Shown: positions 21,201 through 29,277, counted from the stretch's first letter. The stretch: 64,000 nt of DNA from an uncultured Bacteroidota bacterium (GCA_902619315.1 CACNDW010000004.1:1-64000), one strand, 5' to 3'. Translations and numbers: made by a program. Notes: generated by a model not told the origin, from the sequence alone.

Positions 21201-24200
21201 AGTGACTATAACCAGGAAGCTCTCCAATAGTAAGATTAAGAGAATTCGTTGCTCCAAGAGTTATAGACTTCGTAGCGCCAACTTGAGATCCGTTTATATA
21301 TGTTTTCTGATTGTTTGATGAGTCAATAGTTATAGCAATAGTGTACCAATTACCCTCACTTATATCATTAGTGGCATCGTATGCTGGTCTTAGGGAGTTG
21401 ACATTTTCTGTTTGATTATTCCCTACTTGCGTTGAGATATCGATTTGCTTGTCACTGCCTATCCAAGTAGAAAAATTACTGTTTTTGTTTTCTCCTTTGG
21501 AAAATCCAGGACTATATGAGGAATTACTCCAATCAGGTTTTAGGGTATAGATTAAGGTTAAATCATTTTCAAAGTTTAGTGAGCTATCATGTTGAATTAC
21601 AATTTTATCGTTCGATCCATCAAAGGAAAACCCTCCATCAGCTGAGGAATTGTAGGTAGCTCCATTAATTAACCCATGATTGTAATTTCCACTTAAATCA
21701 AACCATTTATTTCCTGATGTGGGGTAGGAATCACTATTTTTTGCATTTAAGTAAAGAACTAAATTATTTGTATCAACGTCTAAAAAGAATATATCGCTTG
21801 GCGGCTCATCATTTACATCAGTTACACTTAAAGTTAATGCTTTAGCAAAATCATTTACCCCATCATTAACATTGATGTATATATTATAGCTTGTTTTAGT
21901 TTCATAATCAGCTGTGGAGTTTATAATTAAACTGGTGCCGCTAATTGTAAAACTTGAATTATCAGCGTCATTGGATCCATCACCATTAATAAGGGAAAAA
22001 ATATGTGTATCACTTGTATCAGAGTCAACAGCAGATAAAGTAGCAATAGTTGAACTAGCAGAAACACTCTCTAAAAATGTAGTTGATGAAATACCAATAT
22101 CAGTAGGTGCTCTATTTAAATCATTTACATAGATAATTAATGACTGAGTAAGACTGTTGTTTGATTCATCAGTAACCTTTAGGTTAATATTCATTAATGG
22201 GGTATTATCAAATGATATTATTTGACCTACAACAATCTGAGTCCCTGAAATTGTAAAGGATGAATTGTGCTGATCAATTCCTCCATTCCCACTAACAAGT
22301 TCATAAATAAATTGTGTTGAATCTGGATCAGTTGCACTAAGGTTTGCTAATATTGAATTAATTGGAACTCCTTCATCTATTGTAAGAGAGGAAGTATTAG
22401 AATGAGACAATCCATACCTCGAGGCAAAGTGATTACTTAGGCTATTTACCTCATGATTTGAAAGTTTTCTATCATAAATAATCGCGACAGGTATATATCC
22501 ATTGAAGTAATTGCCAGTATGATATTTAGCAATATTAACAAGTGGTGATGTTTGTTGAGCTATGGTTGTTTGAGAGGAGTTTGAATCAACTAGATTACCA
22601 TTATGATAAAGGTCAAATCCATTGTTGGTATCAAAACTTACTGCACCTAGATGCCAACTATCTAAAATTGAGTTATTTTGACCGTTAGGGTAATAATTTA
22701 CTAGTGCCCATGTATTATTGTGGCCGGCTTGTATTCTGTCGTTTTTTCCCTTCATCCAAAAAGCGTGCTTGGATTGATCACCACCTGAGATTAAGTTATT
22801 TGTAGAATGAGGCGTTTTAGGATAAAATGCTACAAATTTTGTGTATGAATTTACGTTTAAAATCGGATCAGAATTGTTTGTAGCATAATCACCCCCTGCT
22901 TGAAAATCAATAACTCCTCCCTTAATAGATGAATCAAAAGTAGGGTTTCCTACTACTGTGAAATCATAATCGTTTCCACTTAAGTCGAACCACGTATTAC
23001 CTCCAGATTGATAGGAATCAGATTTAGTTGAATCAAGATAGAGTTTTAGTCCTCTAGTTGGAATTGGTTGGGTAATGTCAATGGATGTTGGGGATACTGG
23101 GTTAGATGTTAGTCCAAATCTAGGAGCGTTAGCATTATAGTTTTGCAAAACATCAGCACTGTATAAGGTTTGATTATAAAACCTTACAATCCCGATTTCT
23201 GCCTTTGATGGATGAGAAGCAGGATCAAAACTTCTTATACCAATTCTTACATTAGTATTATTATTTATGACACTATTATTAGTAAGGGTGTTAGATTGTT
23301 CAACCTTTTGTCCGTTGATGAATATCCTTGACTTTTCACCGTTGTAGCAGGCGACAACTTGTACCCATTGATCGTTATATGATTGAGAATTGTTTAGATC
23401 ATTTGTCATAATAAAATATCTAAATTCATTTAAATACCAAAGAAGATATCCATCATCGTTAGCGTCTCTCGCATCCCATAAAAAAGCATTATTACTGTCT
23501 TTCATTTTAATCCACATTTCCACTGAGTGCTCCTGATAAGAAAAAGGATCATTTAATTGTATATAATCATTAGTACCATCAAGGTCTATCTCTCCTCCAT
23601 GATTATTTATCATACTGGGATTACCATTAAGATCGCCTTGATTGTAATTATTTGATAGATCATAAACCTTGTCACCGGAGCCAGGATATGATGTTGAATT
23701 AGCAAAATCAAAGTGTAATAGAAGATTTGATTTAACAATTCCAGGATTATAAAATATATCTTCTAGGTTTATACTCTGTTGGGGTGTCCATCCCTGAACT
23801 CCAGGAGTCCATAGTGAATTTCCATCAATAGCACCAATATCAGTTCCAGATCCAACTGGGGTGTGTGGAACAATTGAATTCAATTGATTGCTTGCGGTTA
23901 GAGAAGTAGAGACAGTATTTGTTAATGAAACACCTTGGTCAATAATTTGGTTACTAATTGGCTGATAATCCGAAATTGTTTTACCATTCCCAGGGTTATA
24001 ATCAATTAAATTCTCAATATTTGAATTATATCCAATCCCAGGCCTAGATACATTAATTGAATCCATATTCCCGGTAGAGCTTCCAGTTCCAGTTCCAGAA
24101 TATAGAGCGCCATCATTAGAATCACAAACCTCCCAATCATCTCCATTTTCTATATAACCTTCTGTTCCAATTGGCATTGGCCCATTAGACGGAGCTGAGA

Positions 24201-25893
24201 ACAAGACATCACTTCTATGGGAACCAATTCTTTCAGCTAAATTATTGTAGAGCCAAGTGTTTGTATTGGAGCAGTCCTCTGCTAAAATAATTATGTCATT
24301 TCTGTTATTAATGGTGTTTATAACCGTATTATGAGCAATAATTTGGTTATTCCCCTTAATCATTAAGCCCAAAGTATTGTCTGCAATATTGTGGTGCATA
24401 ACCCCAAAGCTTCCCGCTTGTGCAGCATCTCCTCCGGGGGCATCATATCTGAAAGCATATTTTTCTGTATCATAAACAAAATTGTGGTGTACCTCAGAGC
24501 CATAAACGTAGTTTTTCGTACCCTGGAAAACAGAACCATCTGATTGAGCATGACCGGTACTTGATACTATATTATATGAAAAAATTGACTGCTCTCCAGG
24601 CCAAACAGTTGCTGAGGCTCCAGTGTGATATATTTCATTACCAGTAAAATTATTTCCTGTACCATCAATAAATACTGATACCATCAGCCCATTTAATTCA
24701 GTGGCAGACCAATCTATATTCCTGAAATATGAATTTTTAATGGTATTATTATTTCCTCTGATTACAAGCGCCTCTCCCTCAGTATCAATAAATAAACAGC
24801 CGCTTACTGTTGATGAATCAACCCTTGCTGTATTTCCAGATCCTGTTCCAAAAGTTGTAGCATTTGCCCCTGATAAATCTCCCAACATTCTTTTAGAGTG
24901 GGAGGGATAATAGAAATTACATTTAGAAATTTTTAGATTGTTACTTCCACTGGCATGAATTGTTGTGGCAAAAAAAGTTAAGCCATTAATTTTTAAGTAT
25001 TCACTTCCAGTTATAGTTATAGAGTAATCCCTAATTTTTCCTCTGACTGGAGTTTGAAACAATTCAACTCCATTTGGTGGATTTAAATACAGCTCATCAT
25101 TGGTTGTATCCAAAAACCACTCGTTTTCGACATCAATAAATTCTTTTTTCCTCTCAAAGAAGAAGTAATGATGTTTATCTTTTAATTCTCCATTATTTGA
25201 TAGTCCCGCGCCTAATCCATTTTCACCTATTGGAGTGGTGTAGGTAATGATGTCATCTCCTCCTTGCTGGGTGTGTGTTGCAATTTCTCTATTAAAGGTT
25301 CTAAATGAGCCAACATTTAAAATTCCAATAGAATTTGCAAGACTCAATGAACCAGGGTTATCATATGTTTCATCAATTAGAAAAGATCCATCAGTACTTC
25401 CTATCTCCTCCCCATGAGCCCAATTATCATGATCATAAATTGATAAATCATTAAATTGAGCATTGGGCCATCTCGCCATGACCATTTGATTATTACCAAC
25501 AAAAAGCTGAGAAATTGATTCTGTAAAATTTTCAATTTTTTTGACTGCTACTCCACCAATAGTATCATCAATCCAAGAACCATTTACAGCAATTGTTCCA
25601 TCAATAATAACTTGTTCATTATTGTAATTACTTATTAAAGTTTCATTTCCGCTAGTTGAGTCAATATTATCTATTGTTATAGCTTCATGATAAGTACCTC
25701 TTCTAATATATATCTTATCACCAGGGTTAATTTGAGATACTGCGTGAGAAATAGTTAAAAAAGGACTAGATACGGATGTACCCGAATTTGAGTTTGATCC
25801 GTTTTTTGCTACATAGTAGTTAGTCTGAGATAGTAAAATGGAGGATGTAAATAAAAAAATAAAAGGTAATATAACATTACATGTTTTATGCAT
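15214..25893 (-). CDS. Giant multidomain adhesin with type IX (CHU_C) sorting domain
   Basis: This predicted surface protein has about 3,559 residues from the ATG at 25893. An upstream in-frame start at 25962 is open but would precede the signal peptide MHKTCNVILPFIFLF-SQ by 23 residues, so I prefer 25893. Approximate order: parallel beta-helix (24-700, NYYVAKNGSNSNSGTS and many N-rich turns); LamG-like domains at 722, 949, 1378 and 1812; cadherin-like repeats at 1168-1365, 1602-1798 and 2022-2118 (pattern DSDTSDTHxFxLINGDGSND); Ig-like MBG/YDG-type repeats at 2120-3202, one interrupted by a discoidin-like domain at 2235-2393; a long acidic TSP3 region at 3202-3469; and a CHU_C type B sorting domain from about 3472 ending KGWIYLTR. 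It probably binds glycans or host or particle surfaces. It is co-transcribed with the PorP/SprF at 14300. Confidence 0.88.
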   Translation of the reverse strand: MHKTCNVILPFIFLFTSSILLSQTNYYVAKNGSNSNSGTSVSSPFLTISHAVSQINPGDKIYIRRGTYHEAITIDNIDSTSGNETLISNYNNEQVIIDGTIAVNGSWIDDTIGGVAVKKIENFTESISQLFVGNNQMVMARWPNAQFNDLSIYDHDNWAHGEEIGSTDGSFLIDETYDNPGSLSLANSIGILNVGSFRTFNREIATHTQQGGDDIITYTTPIGENGLGAGLSNNGELKDKHHYFFFERKKEFIDVENEWFLDTTNDELYLNPPNGVELFQTPVRGKIRDYSITITGSEYLKINGLTFFATTIHASGSNNLKISKCNFYYPSHSKRMLGDLSGANATTFGTGSGNTARVDSSTVSGCLFIDTEGEALVIRGNNNTIKNSYFRNIDWSATELNGLMVSVFIDGTGNNFTGNEIYHTGASATVWPGEQSIFSYNIVSSTGHAQSDGSVFQGTKNYVYGSEVHHNFVYDTEKYAFRYDAPGGDAAQAGSFGVMHHNIADNTLGLMIKGNNQIIAHNTVINTINNRNDIIILAEDCSNTNTWLYNNLAERIGSHRSDVLFSAPSNGPMPIGTEGYIENGDDWEVCDSNDGALYSGTGTGSSTGNMDSINVSRPGIGYNSNIENLIDYNPGNGKTISDYQPISNQIIDQGVSLTNTVSTSLTASNQLNSIVPHTPVGSGTDIGAIDGNSLWTPGVQGWTPQQSINLEDIFYNPGIVKSNLLLHFDFANSTSYPGSGDKVYDLSNNYNQGDLNGNPSMINNHGGEIDLDGTNDYIQLNDPFSYQEHSVEMWIKMKDSNNAFLWDARDANDDGYLLWYLNEFRYFIMTNDLNNSQSYNDQWVQVVACYNGEKSRIFINGQKVEQSNTLTNNSVINNNTNVRIGIRSFDPASHPSKAEIGIVRFYNQTLYSADVLQNYNANAPRFGLTSNPVSPTSIDITQPIPTRGLKLYLDSTKSDSYQSGGNTWFDLSGNDYDFTVVGNPTFDSSIKGGVIDFQAGGDYATNNSDPILNVNSYTKFVAFYPKTPHSTNNLISGGDQSKHAFWMKGKNDRIQAGHNNTWALVNYYPNGQNNSILDSWHLGAVSFDTNNGFDLYHNGNLVDSNSSQTTIAQQTSPLVNIAKYHTGNYFNGYIPVAIIYDRKLSNHEVNSLSNHFASRYGLSHSNTSSLTIDEGVPINSILANLSATDPDSTQFIYELVSGNGGIDQHNSSFTISGTQIVVGQIISFDNTPLMNINLKVTDESNNSLTQSLIIYVNDLNRAPTDIGISSTTFLESVSASSTIATLSAVDSDTSDTHIFSLINGDGSNDADNSSFTISGTSLIINSTADYETKTSYNIYINVNDGVNDFAKALTLSVTDVNDEPPSDIFFLDVDTNNLVLYLNAKNSDSYPTSGNKWFDLSGNYNHGLINGATYNSSADGGFSFDGSNDKIVIQHDSSLNFENDLTLIYTLKPDWSNSSYSPGFSKGENKNSNFSTWIGSDKQIDISTQVGNNQTENVNSLRPAYDATNDISEGNWYTIAITIDSSNNQKTYINGSQVGATKSITLGATNSLNLTIGELPGYSHSTNGGGEIGKVILYNSALTSAQVSSNFNLMSNSSTPTSTYASIKEGSPINSLVGSFTATDSDTSIFTFSIVQGNGNNDQHNSYFTISGNQLLVNNGNINYDLTPKLFVNIQVSDGLQTYSKPFEVVVIDLNRAPVDIGLSSNTISESVSASSTIATLSAVDSDTSDTHVFTLINGDGSNDDDNSSFTISGTSLIINSSADYEAKTSYNIYINVNDGINNFAKAFTVSVTNINEAPSDLGFLSNVLTIPNNGLILHLDASNSNSYPGNGNTWFDLSGQNAHAEATTLPPFGLNGAQINNFDFEDNSHGFNSLDLNQEYRDLIVIKKLETGGGIKTVFGHYDFQDDSFRINQSEVKVENTFDTNDWQHGSTSDVFVNGSFITQNTNLLNQWVFIRTYRSNNVGFGNSFRYEISKGHGGGTRSYRGKMNLILAYNRKLTNQEVQDIYQTLSPRLNGNQTSLTVSSTSSQTSIDEEVSIGTVVGTLTAIDSDTTNLTFSLVSGNGTNDQHNSLFTVSGTHLLVDGNIDYETDSILNILVQVSDGENTYQKAMIVNVNDVKETPLIQVSDIVKTFGGANFDLTATSSSTGAFTYTVADQSVASINGNTVTILGAGSTSITVTQAEDNNFTSATATFSLTINKADVIIMIDDITKNYGDNDFNLTAVSSSTFVLTSDFITLSPPTNTNPTYWYVSSVWNNNSFYENAPPGYADNKYYTPWLDSPQSWTAKFNNTSQWITLDLQAESMVYQVITKARTISDQNYNQYVKKANILYGSDNTNWTTIYNNTSLQTASDDIPVSKVLPAPVPARYVKVEPTEWNNNISMRMGVVYRTISQSLVSDGSLTFSSSNNNVVSTSSSSATINGAGSVNITVSQAETSNYNSSTSSFTITVNKVDPTITFDNLTKTYGDANFNLVATSSSTAAFTFNIIDANVATVTGSKTTIVGAGTTTVTVTQEADSNYNAATATMTLTVNKADHTITFDDLTKTYEDLDFNLVATSSSTGAFTFNILDGNVATVTGSITTIVGAGTTTVTVTQVADANYNAATATMTLTVNKADPSIIFNDVIATYGQVNFDLTSTSSSTGALTYNILDANVATLSDKTVSIVGAGSSTVTLNQAADSNYNAATATMTLTVNKVYPLITFDDITKIYGDAAFFLTATSTSTAAFTYNIIDTNVATVTGSSTTIVGAGSTLVTVSQAENSNYNAATATMTLTVNEADPTITFNDENKTFTDPDFNLTATSSSSGVFTYNILDNNIATVSGNTVTIIGAGTTSVTVTQSADSNYNAATATMTLTVNKADPGIGNFNNINKTYGDSDFEIIEPSKNNLNNSNFIYSSSDSNIASISGNTISIKQAGSVVINASLPSDNNFNASVVSATLNINKASQSISIGSLPTSLPLKDFNSISLTASSTSGIPVSIILANGSAASLNGGPGNYNLESIQQTGLVTITYYVDENSSVNYSAATVTLVVDVVKVNQNISFNSSPTSNFEYSENLSIPIDASASSSLTLSYNLISGNALLNSNIISVNGTGQIIVELSQIGNNEFNAAPPLNYSVNIGQGTTLLSGFSVPSKYEDDIPFQVTPPTSNRLGEIVYSSSNLQVATISGTVIRILNDGQTIITANQIANNNYRSATISTVFIVNEAIIPDSDNDGVDDENDNCITNFNPLQEDYDNDNIGDICDNDDDNDGYLDSNDEFPLNPNEWSDYDNDGLGDNQDNDDDNDNWPDSIEISCNANPLDNSSYPGDYDGDLIPNCEDQDDDNDGYLDDQDEFPENELEWKDNDQDGIGDNEDQDDDQDGYTDNDESTCNSDPLDPDSTPDDLDQDFIPNCTDLDDDNDGCLDNEDSFPLDYYECLDNDNDGIGDNADNDDDNDGVSDSQDAFPLDPTEQKDTDGDGIGDNSDSDYNSDGLPDDVVFPSQFFSPNGDGINDTWKVVNTNLFPNCEVWIYTRSGELIYNKKGYTNDWAGLLNGEPLPEASYVYMVDPDGDGTIDLKGWIYLTR
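15490..16290 (-). repeat. Long acidic TSP3 repeat tract
   Basis: About 800 bases encode serial DxDxDGxxDxxD calcium-binding repeats (for example DNDNDGIGDNADNDDDNDG) interspersed with FPLDPxE elements. Short direct repeats of the CATCATTATC type dominate the DNA. This explains the small overlapping open frames seen on the other strand here. Confidence 0.8.
17325..18541 (-). repeat. Five tandem Ig-like units of about 240 bases
   Basis: Five in-frame units of about 80 codons have the pattern DPxITFxDxTKTYGDxxFNL ... ATATMTLTVNKA. The two units beginning near 18300 and 18540 share long nearly identical DNA. Around 18061-18165 and 18301-18405 the sequence differs at only a few bases over about 100, at a 240-base offset. 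Confidence 0.8.
18715..19190 (-). other. Discoidin (F5/8 C)-like domain inserted inside an Ig-like repeat of the giant adhesin
   Basis: Between the two halves of one Ig-like unit (KNYGDNDFNLTAVSSST at its start, GAGSVNITVSQAETSNY at its end) lie about 160 extra residues. They contain SQWITLDLQAESMVYQV, TKARTISDQNYNQYV, YGSDNTNWTTIYN and PVPARYVKVEPTEW, the landmark strands of F5/8 type C carbohydrate-binding domains. No other Ig unit has this insert. Confidence 0.65.
20536..20785 (-). repeat. Cadherin-like direct repeat, copy A
   Basis: This stretch is about 90 percent identical by eye to 21841-22090 (copy B), offset by exactly 1,305 bases or 435 codons. It encodes the FAKAxTxSVT ... DSDTSDTHxFxLINGDGSND region of a cadherin-like unit. 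Confidence 0.8.
21841..22090 (-). repeat. Cadherin-like direct repeat, copy B
   Basis: This is the partner of the repeat at 20536-20785. The segment between the copies holds one LamG domain and one cadherin-like pair, so an exchange between them would keep the frame. Confidence 0.8.
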
Positions 25894-26349
25894 GCTAGAA
25901 AATTTTATTTTTAAAAATTCATTCTTCAAATCAAAAAACTTGTGGGAATTGAAAAAACCCAATTTTATTAATTATAACCCAAAAAATTAATAATCTTAAA
26001 ATTCATTAAAAAACTAATTTTTTTGAATTTATAATAGAAAAGGCACATTAATTAATAGTCAAATTTTAAATTTCTACTGGTTTTATCAATTAATCTTTAA
26101 TACAGATTCTAATTAATTTGATCAAACTTTATTAATATATTATTTAAGTAAAATTATTAAACTTTCAATAAACCACAGAAACCAATCAATTATAGATAAA
26201 ATTTTATGAGAAATTGAATTAGGTTACTTTTCAGCCTTTTAATTAGAGCTGTTTCAAAAGTGGTAAAATTATTAAATTTGCTCATCAAAAATCTAAAGAT
26301 GACATCCATTATTGTTTATGACTATGACAACTCTTTTTTTCATAAAAAA
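25894..26349. other. Long AT-rich divergent intergenic region
   Basis: These 456 bases separate the giant adhesin start from the M28 peptidase start and hold no convincing gene. An in-frame leftward extension of the peptidase exists from a GTG at 26260 but lacks coding character. A TAAATTTG box at 26273-26280 is consistent with the peptidase promoter. I see no hairpin or repeat worth naming. Confidence 0.5.
26273..26280 (+). promoter_or_regulatory. Putative -7 box of the M28 peptidase gene
   Basis: TAAATTTG at 26273-26280 matches TAnnTTTG exactly and would start transcription near 26287, upstream of the ATG at 26350 but downstream of the GTG at 26260. It therefore supports the ATG start. No clear -33 box is present. 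Confidence 0.35.
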
Positions 26350-27699
26350 ATGAAAAATACCATCATCCACCTTTTGATTTGCTTAGCTTTTTCATCAACT
26401 ATATTGGATTTAAATGCTCAAAATAGTTCCAATTTTTATAACATCATAGAACAAGTATCTAAAGATAATATTAAAGAAGACGTTAGAGTTTTGGCCAATT
26501 TCGGTACGCGACATACATTAAGTGACACCCTATCTCAAAACAGAGGTATTGGGGCAGCGAGAAGATGGATTTTTGAACAGTTCAGATCGATTTCAGATAA
26601 ATGCAATGGATGCTTAGAGGTTTTTTACCAAAAAAATTTTCATAACGCTAATGGTCAAAGATTGATAAAGCCAGTATGGATAAACAATGTAGTGGCTATC
26701 CAAAGAGGAAATAAATTCCCCAATCGCTTCGTAATAATGAGTGGTGATATTGATTCGCGGGTTTCTGACCCTAACGATTTCACCTCAGATGCCCCTGGTG
26801 CTAACGATAATGCCACCGGAATGGCAGGTACCATCGAAGTTGCTAGGATATTAACGCAATATCAATTCCCGAATAGTATCATTTACACTGGACTTTCGGG
26901 CGAGGAACAGGGTTTGTATGGAGGAGCTGGATTGGCAAAATGGGCAAAAGAAAAGGGATGGGAGATTATCGGTGTACTCAACAATGATATGATTGGAAAC
27001 ATCAAAGGGGTTGATGGAGTCATAGATAATAGAACTTTTAGAATTTTTTCAGAGGCTACACCAGCCAATGAGAAAGAGCAAACAAGAATAGCAAGACGCT
27101 ATTACGGTGGAGAGGTTGACGGTAACTCTAGACAATTAGCACGATATATACATAAAACAGTCAAAAAATATATGCCTGAGATGAATCCCAAAATGATTTA
27201 TCGACTAGATCGTTTTGGAAGAGGAGGACACCATCGCCCATTTAACGACCTTGGTTATGCAGGAGTGAGAATTATGGAAGCTCATGAAAATTATACCCAA
27301 CAACATCAAGACCTCCGCACAGAAAACGGTGTGGTCTATGGTGATGTGTTTGAAGCTGTAAATTTTGGCTACGCGCAAAAACTAACGGCTGTAAATGCTG
27401 TTTGCATGGCAGCATTAGCTTGGTCACCACCAGCAGTTTCTGAATTTGCAATTGGAGGAATTGTAGAAGCTTCTGTTCGTTTTCGTTGGAAGAAGGTAGA
27501 TGATTCCAATGTTGAAGGATATAAAATTTATTGGAGAGATACTACTTCACCTACATGGGATAAAAGCCGATTTGTAGGTAATGTATCCGAAGCCAATCTC
27601 AATGGTATTGTCATTGACAATTTCTTTTTTGGAATATCGACAGTAGGAAAAAACGGCATAGAAAGCCCAGTAGTTTTCCACAATCAATTGCTTGAATAA
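26350..27699 (+). CDS. Secreted M28-family zinc aminopeptidase-like protein with C-terminal Fn3-like domain
   Basis: This 449-residue exported protein (signal MKNTIIHLLICLAFSSTILDLNAQ) belongs to the M28 co-catalytic zinc aminopeptidase family. It shows DAPGANDNATGMAG (bridging Asp), SGEEQGLYGG (catalytic and ligand Glu), NNDMIGN (Asp ligand) and a late His in GGHHRPFNDLGYAGVRIMEAHE. The first ligand position, usually His in a GHxDS/AHYDS motif, reads SGDIDSR here (Asp133), which is unusual. The last 85 residues (SPPAVSEFAIGG ... VEGYKIYWRD) look like a fibronectin type III-like domain. I chose the ATG at 26350 because it begins a proper signal peptide; an in-frame GTG at 26260 would add 30 residues with no export signal. 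Confidence 0.85.
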   Translation: MKNTIIHLLICLAFSSTILDLNAQNSSNFYNIIEQVSKDNIKEDVRVLANFGTRHTLSDTLSQNRGIGAARRWIFEQFRSISDKCNGCLEVFYQKNFHNANGQRLIKPVWINNVVAIQRGNKFPNRFVIMSGDIDSRVSDPNDFTSDAPGANDNATGMAGTIEVARILTQYQFPNSIIYTGLSGEEQGLYGGAGLAKWAKEKGWEIIGVLNNDMIGNIKGVDGVIDNRTFRIFSEATPANEKEQTRIARRYYGGEVDGNSRQLARYIHKTVKKYMPEMNPKMIYRLDRFGRGGHHRPFNDLGYAGVRIMEAHENYTQQHQDLRTENGVVYGDVFEAVNFGYAQKLTAVNAVCMAALAWSPPAVSEFAIGGIVEASVRFRWKKVDDSNVEGYKIYWRDTTSPTWDKSRFVGNVSEANLNGIVIDNFFFGISTVGKNGIESPVVFHNQLLE

Positions 27700-27814
27700 T
27701 ATCCCTTTTAAAATAAAAATACTTCCGTTAAGGCAAGTGAGCAAGCAGTTCAGCAGTTGATACAGTTTTATTATATTGCGTTAATTATAACCAGACAAAT
27801 GAAAAAACTATAAA

Positions 27815-28171
27815 ATGAAAGTAAAGATTTTTTTTTCTTTTTCCTTATTGTTTTTTTGTTGCTCTAAGCAAATTGAAGAACCTGTAGATGTTATAAATAA
27901 AGCTGTAGAGTCAATTGTTAATATGAATTATGATGAGTTGTTAGAGCTTTATGATAGTTCTTCACAAAATATAATTAAATCGAGAATCGAAACCCTCAGC
28001 ACGAAAAATAAAACTACAAATTCTGATAACTACAAATCAATAATTATTACAGATAAGGAGATAATTAACAATAACCCTAAAAAAATTAAATTTACCCTGG
28101 AGAATACCAGTAAAGAAAAGTCTTTTTTCTACACGATAAAAGTTGGAGATAAATGGTTTTTAACATTATAG
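27815..28171 (+). CDS. Small lipoprotein, DUF4878/NTF2-like
   Basis: This 118-residue protein has a lipoprotein signal (KVKIFFSFSLLFFCCSKQ, Cys at 15 or 16). Its mature part starts with PVDVINKAVESIVNMNYDELLELYD and ends VGDKWFLTL, the layout of small NTF2/DUF4878-type lipoproteins in which a helix pair is followed by a curved sheet. The function is unknown. It lies 115 bases after the M28 peptidase and 116 bases before the next lipoprotein gene, so it may be on its own transcript. Base composition and the A-rich leader are like the neighbours. Confidence 0.65.
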   Translation: MKVKIFFSFSLLFFCCSKQIEEPVDVINKAVESIVNMNYDELLELYDSSSQNIIKSRIETLSTKNKTTNSDNYKSIIITDKEIINNNPKKIKFTLENTSKEKSFFYTIKVGDKWFLTL

Positions 28172-28262
28172 TGGGTTTTATTTTTTGGTAATATATTGAT
28201 AAAAATACTTGTTAAAGAATTAGTTTTCAGCATTTTAAAATACTTAATCAACTCAAATTTAT

Positions 28263-28270
28263 TATATTTA
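28263..28270 (+). promoter_or_regulatory. Putative -7 box upstream of the acidic lipoprotein gene
   Basis: TATATTTA at 28263-28270 differs from TAnnTTTG at the last base and lies 18 bases before the ATG at 28288. It is a weak single-box call. Confidence 0.22.
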
Positions 28271-28287
28271 TAAAAAAGATAAATTTT

Positions 28288-29277
28288 ATGAAAAAAATAA
28301 TTTTTCTGATACTAATTATTTTTTACTCATGTTCAAAAAGTAATGATGATTCATCAGAGGTTGCTGAACCCAGAATGGGAAATTCTGCATTAACAAATAT
28401 TTTTGCTTCTGGAGATGTTTCCAAGCAATCCGCTGAGCAAGCCAAAAAAACAATTTTTGGAAAATGGAACCTTGGGAATTCTAATTCTTCAAATCGATCT
28501 TATTCAACTAGATCATCTGAATGTATTTTTAATTACATCGAATTTACAGATTCATCTTACATATTGAATCTTTCAATAGGCGAGGGAGGTTCTACTCCTG
28601 AAAGCGGTAATATTTTTGGAAATTACGAGTTGATAGAGGATGGTGATCTGGTAACTGAGGTCAGGCTTTATTTTTCTGTATCTGGATCTGATATTCATCT
28701 TGCTACATTAACTAATATTATAGTAACTGAGACAGAATCTGATTTCAACGCAACATTTGATATTGATTTTGTAATCGATCTTGCCGATATTGATATTATT
28801 TGTGCAGATTTGGGAGGTAGTTATTCAGCTGAAAAAGAAGATGCAATGGAAGAAACAATTGGAGCTGATTTAGATTCCAATCATTATAAGTTAGTTAGAA
28901 ACTGGATAATGACCTCATATTCAGATTCTGATGGTATGGATCTTTCTGGTGTTTTAAGAACTTTCTGTGAAGATTATGATTATTCCTCTGAAACTGATGC
29001 TGAATCTGTCACTGTAGATCCAGATTGTATAATTCCAACCTCTTTTCAAGTAAATTTATCAACATTTGGAACTTATGTAACAATAACATCTGATGAAACA
29101 GGATCTCCTCTTGAGATTGATGTTGGAACTTGGTCATGGATAAATACTGAACAAACTCAGTTTAGTGTTGATGATGAATGGGTGGGAAATATTAGTTCAT
29201 TATCTGAAACATTATGGGAATTCGATAGAGAAGATGAGGGATTTTCTGAATCATATGTTTTTTCTGCAATTGAATAG
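28288..29277 (+). CDS. Acidic lipoprotein, possibly lipocalin-like
   Basis: This 329-residue lipoprotein (signal KKIIFLILIIFYSCSKSNDD, Cys at 15) is strongly acidic. I do not recognise a specific family. After a Ser-rich linker, TIFGKWNLGNSNSS followed by ECIFNYIEFTDSSYIL resembles the opening of Bacteroidota lipocalin-like lipoproteins. A second, weaker copy of the pattern may start at VRNWIMTSYS, with ECDY/DC and GTWSWINTEQTQFSV near residue 275, so it may hold two related beta domains. There is no catalytic motif. It precedes the DUF5916 gene by 122 bases in the same orientation, but I cannot say whether they share a transcript. Confidence 0.65.
   Translation: MKKIIFLILIIFYSCSKSNDDSSEVAEPRMGNSALTNIFASGDVSKQSAEQAKKTIFGKWNLGNSNSSNRSYSTRSSECIFNYIEFTDSSYILNLSIGEGGSTPESGNIFGNYELIEDGDLVTEVRLYFSVSGSDIHLATLTNIIVTETESDFNATFDIDFVIDLADIDIICADLGGSYSAEKEDAMEETIGADLDSNHYKLVRNWIMTSYSDSDGMDLSGVLRTFCEDYDYSSETDAESVTVDPDCIIPTSFQVNLSTFGTYVTITSDETGSPLEIDVGTWSWINTEQTQFSVDDEWVGNISSLSETLWEFDREDEGFSESYVFSAIE

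Noticed and set aside
26260..26349. In-frame N-terminal extension of the M28 peptidase from a GTG
   Set aside because: It would bury the signal peptide 30 residues in, and a promoter-like box falls inside the extension.
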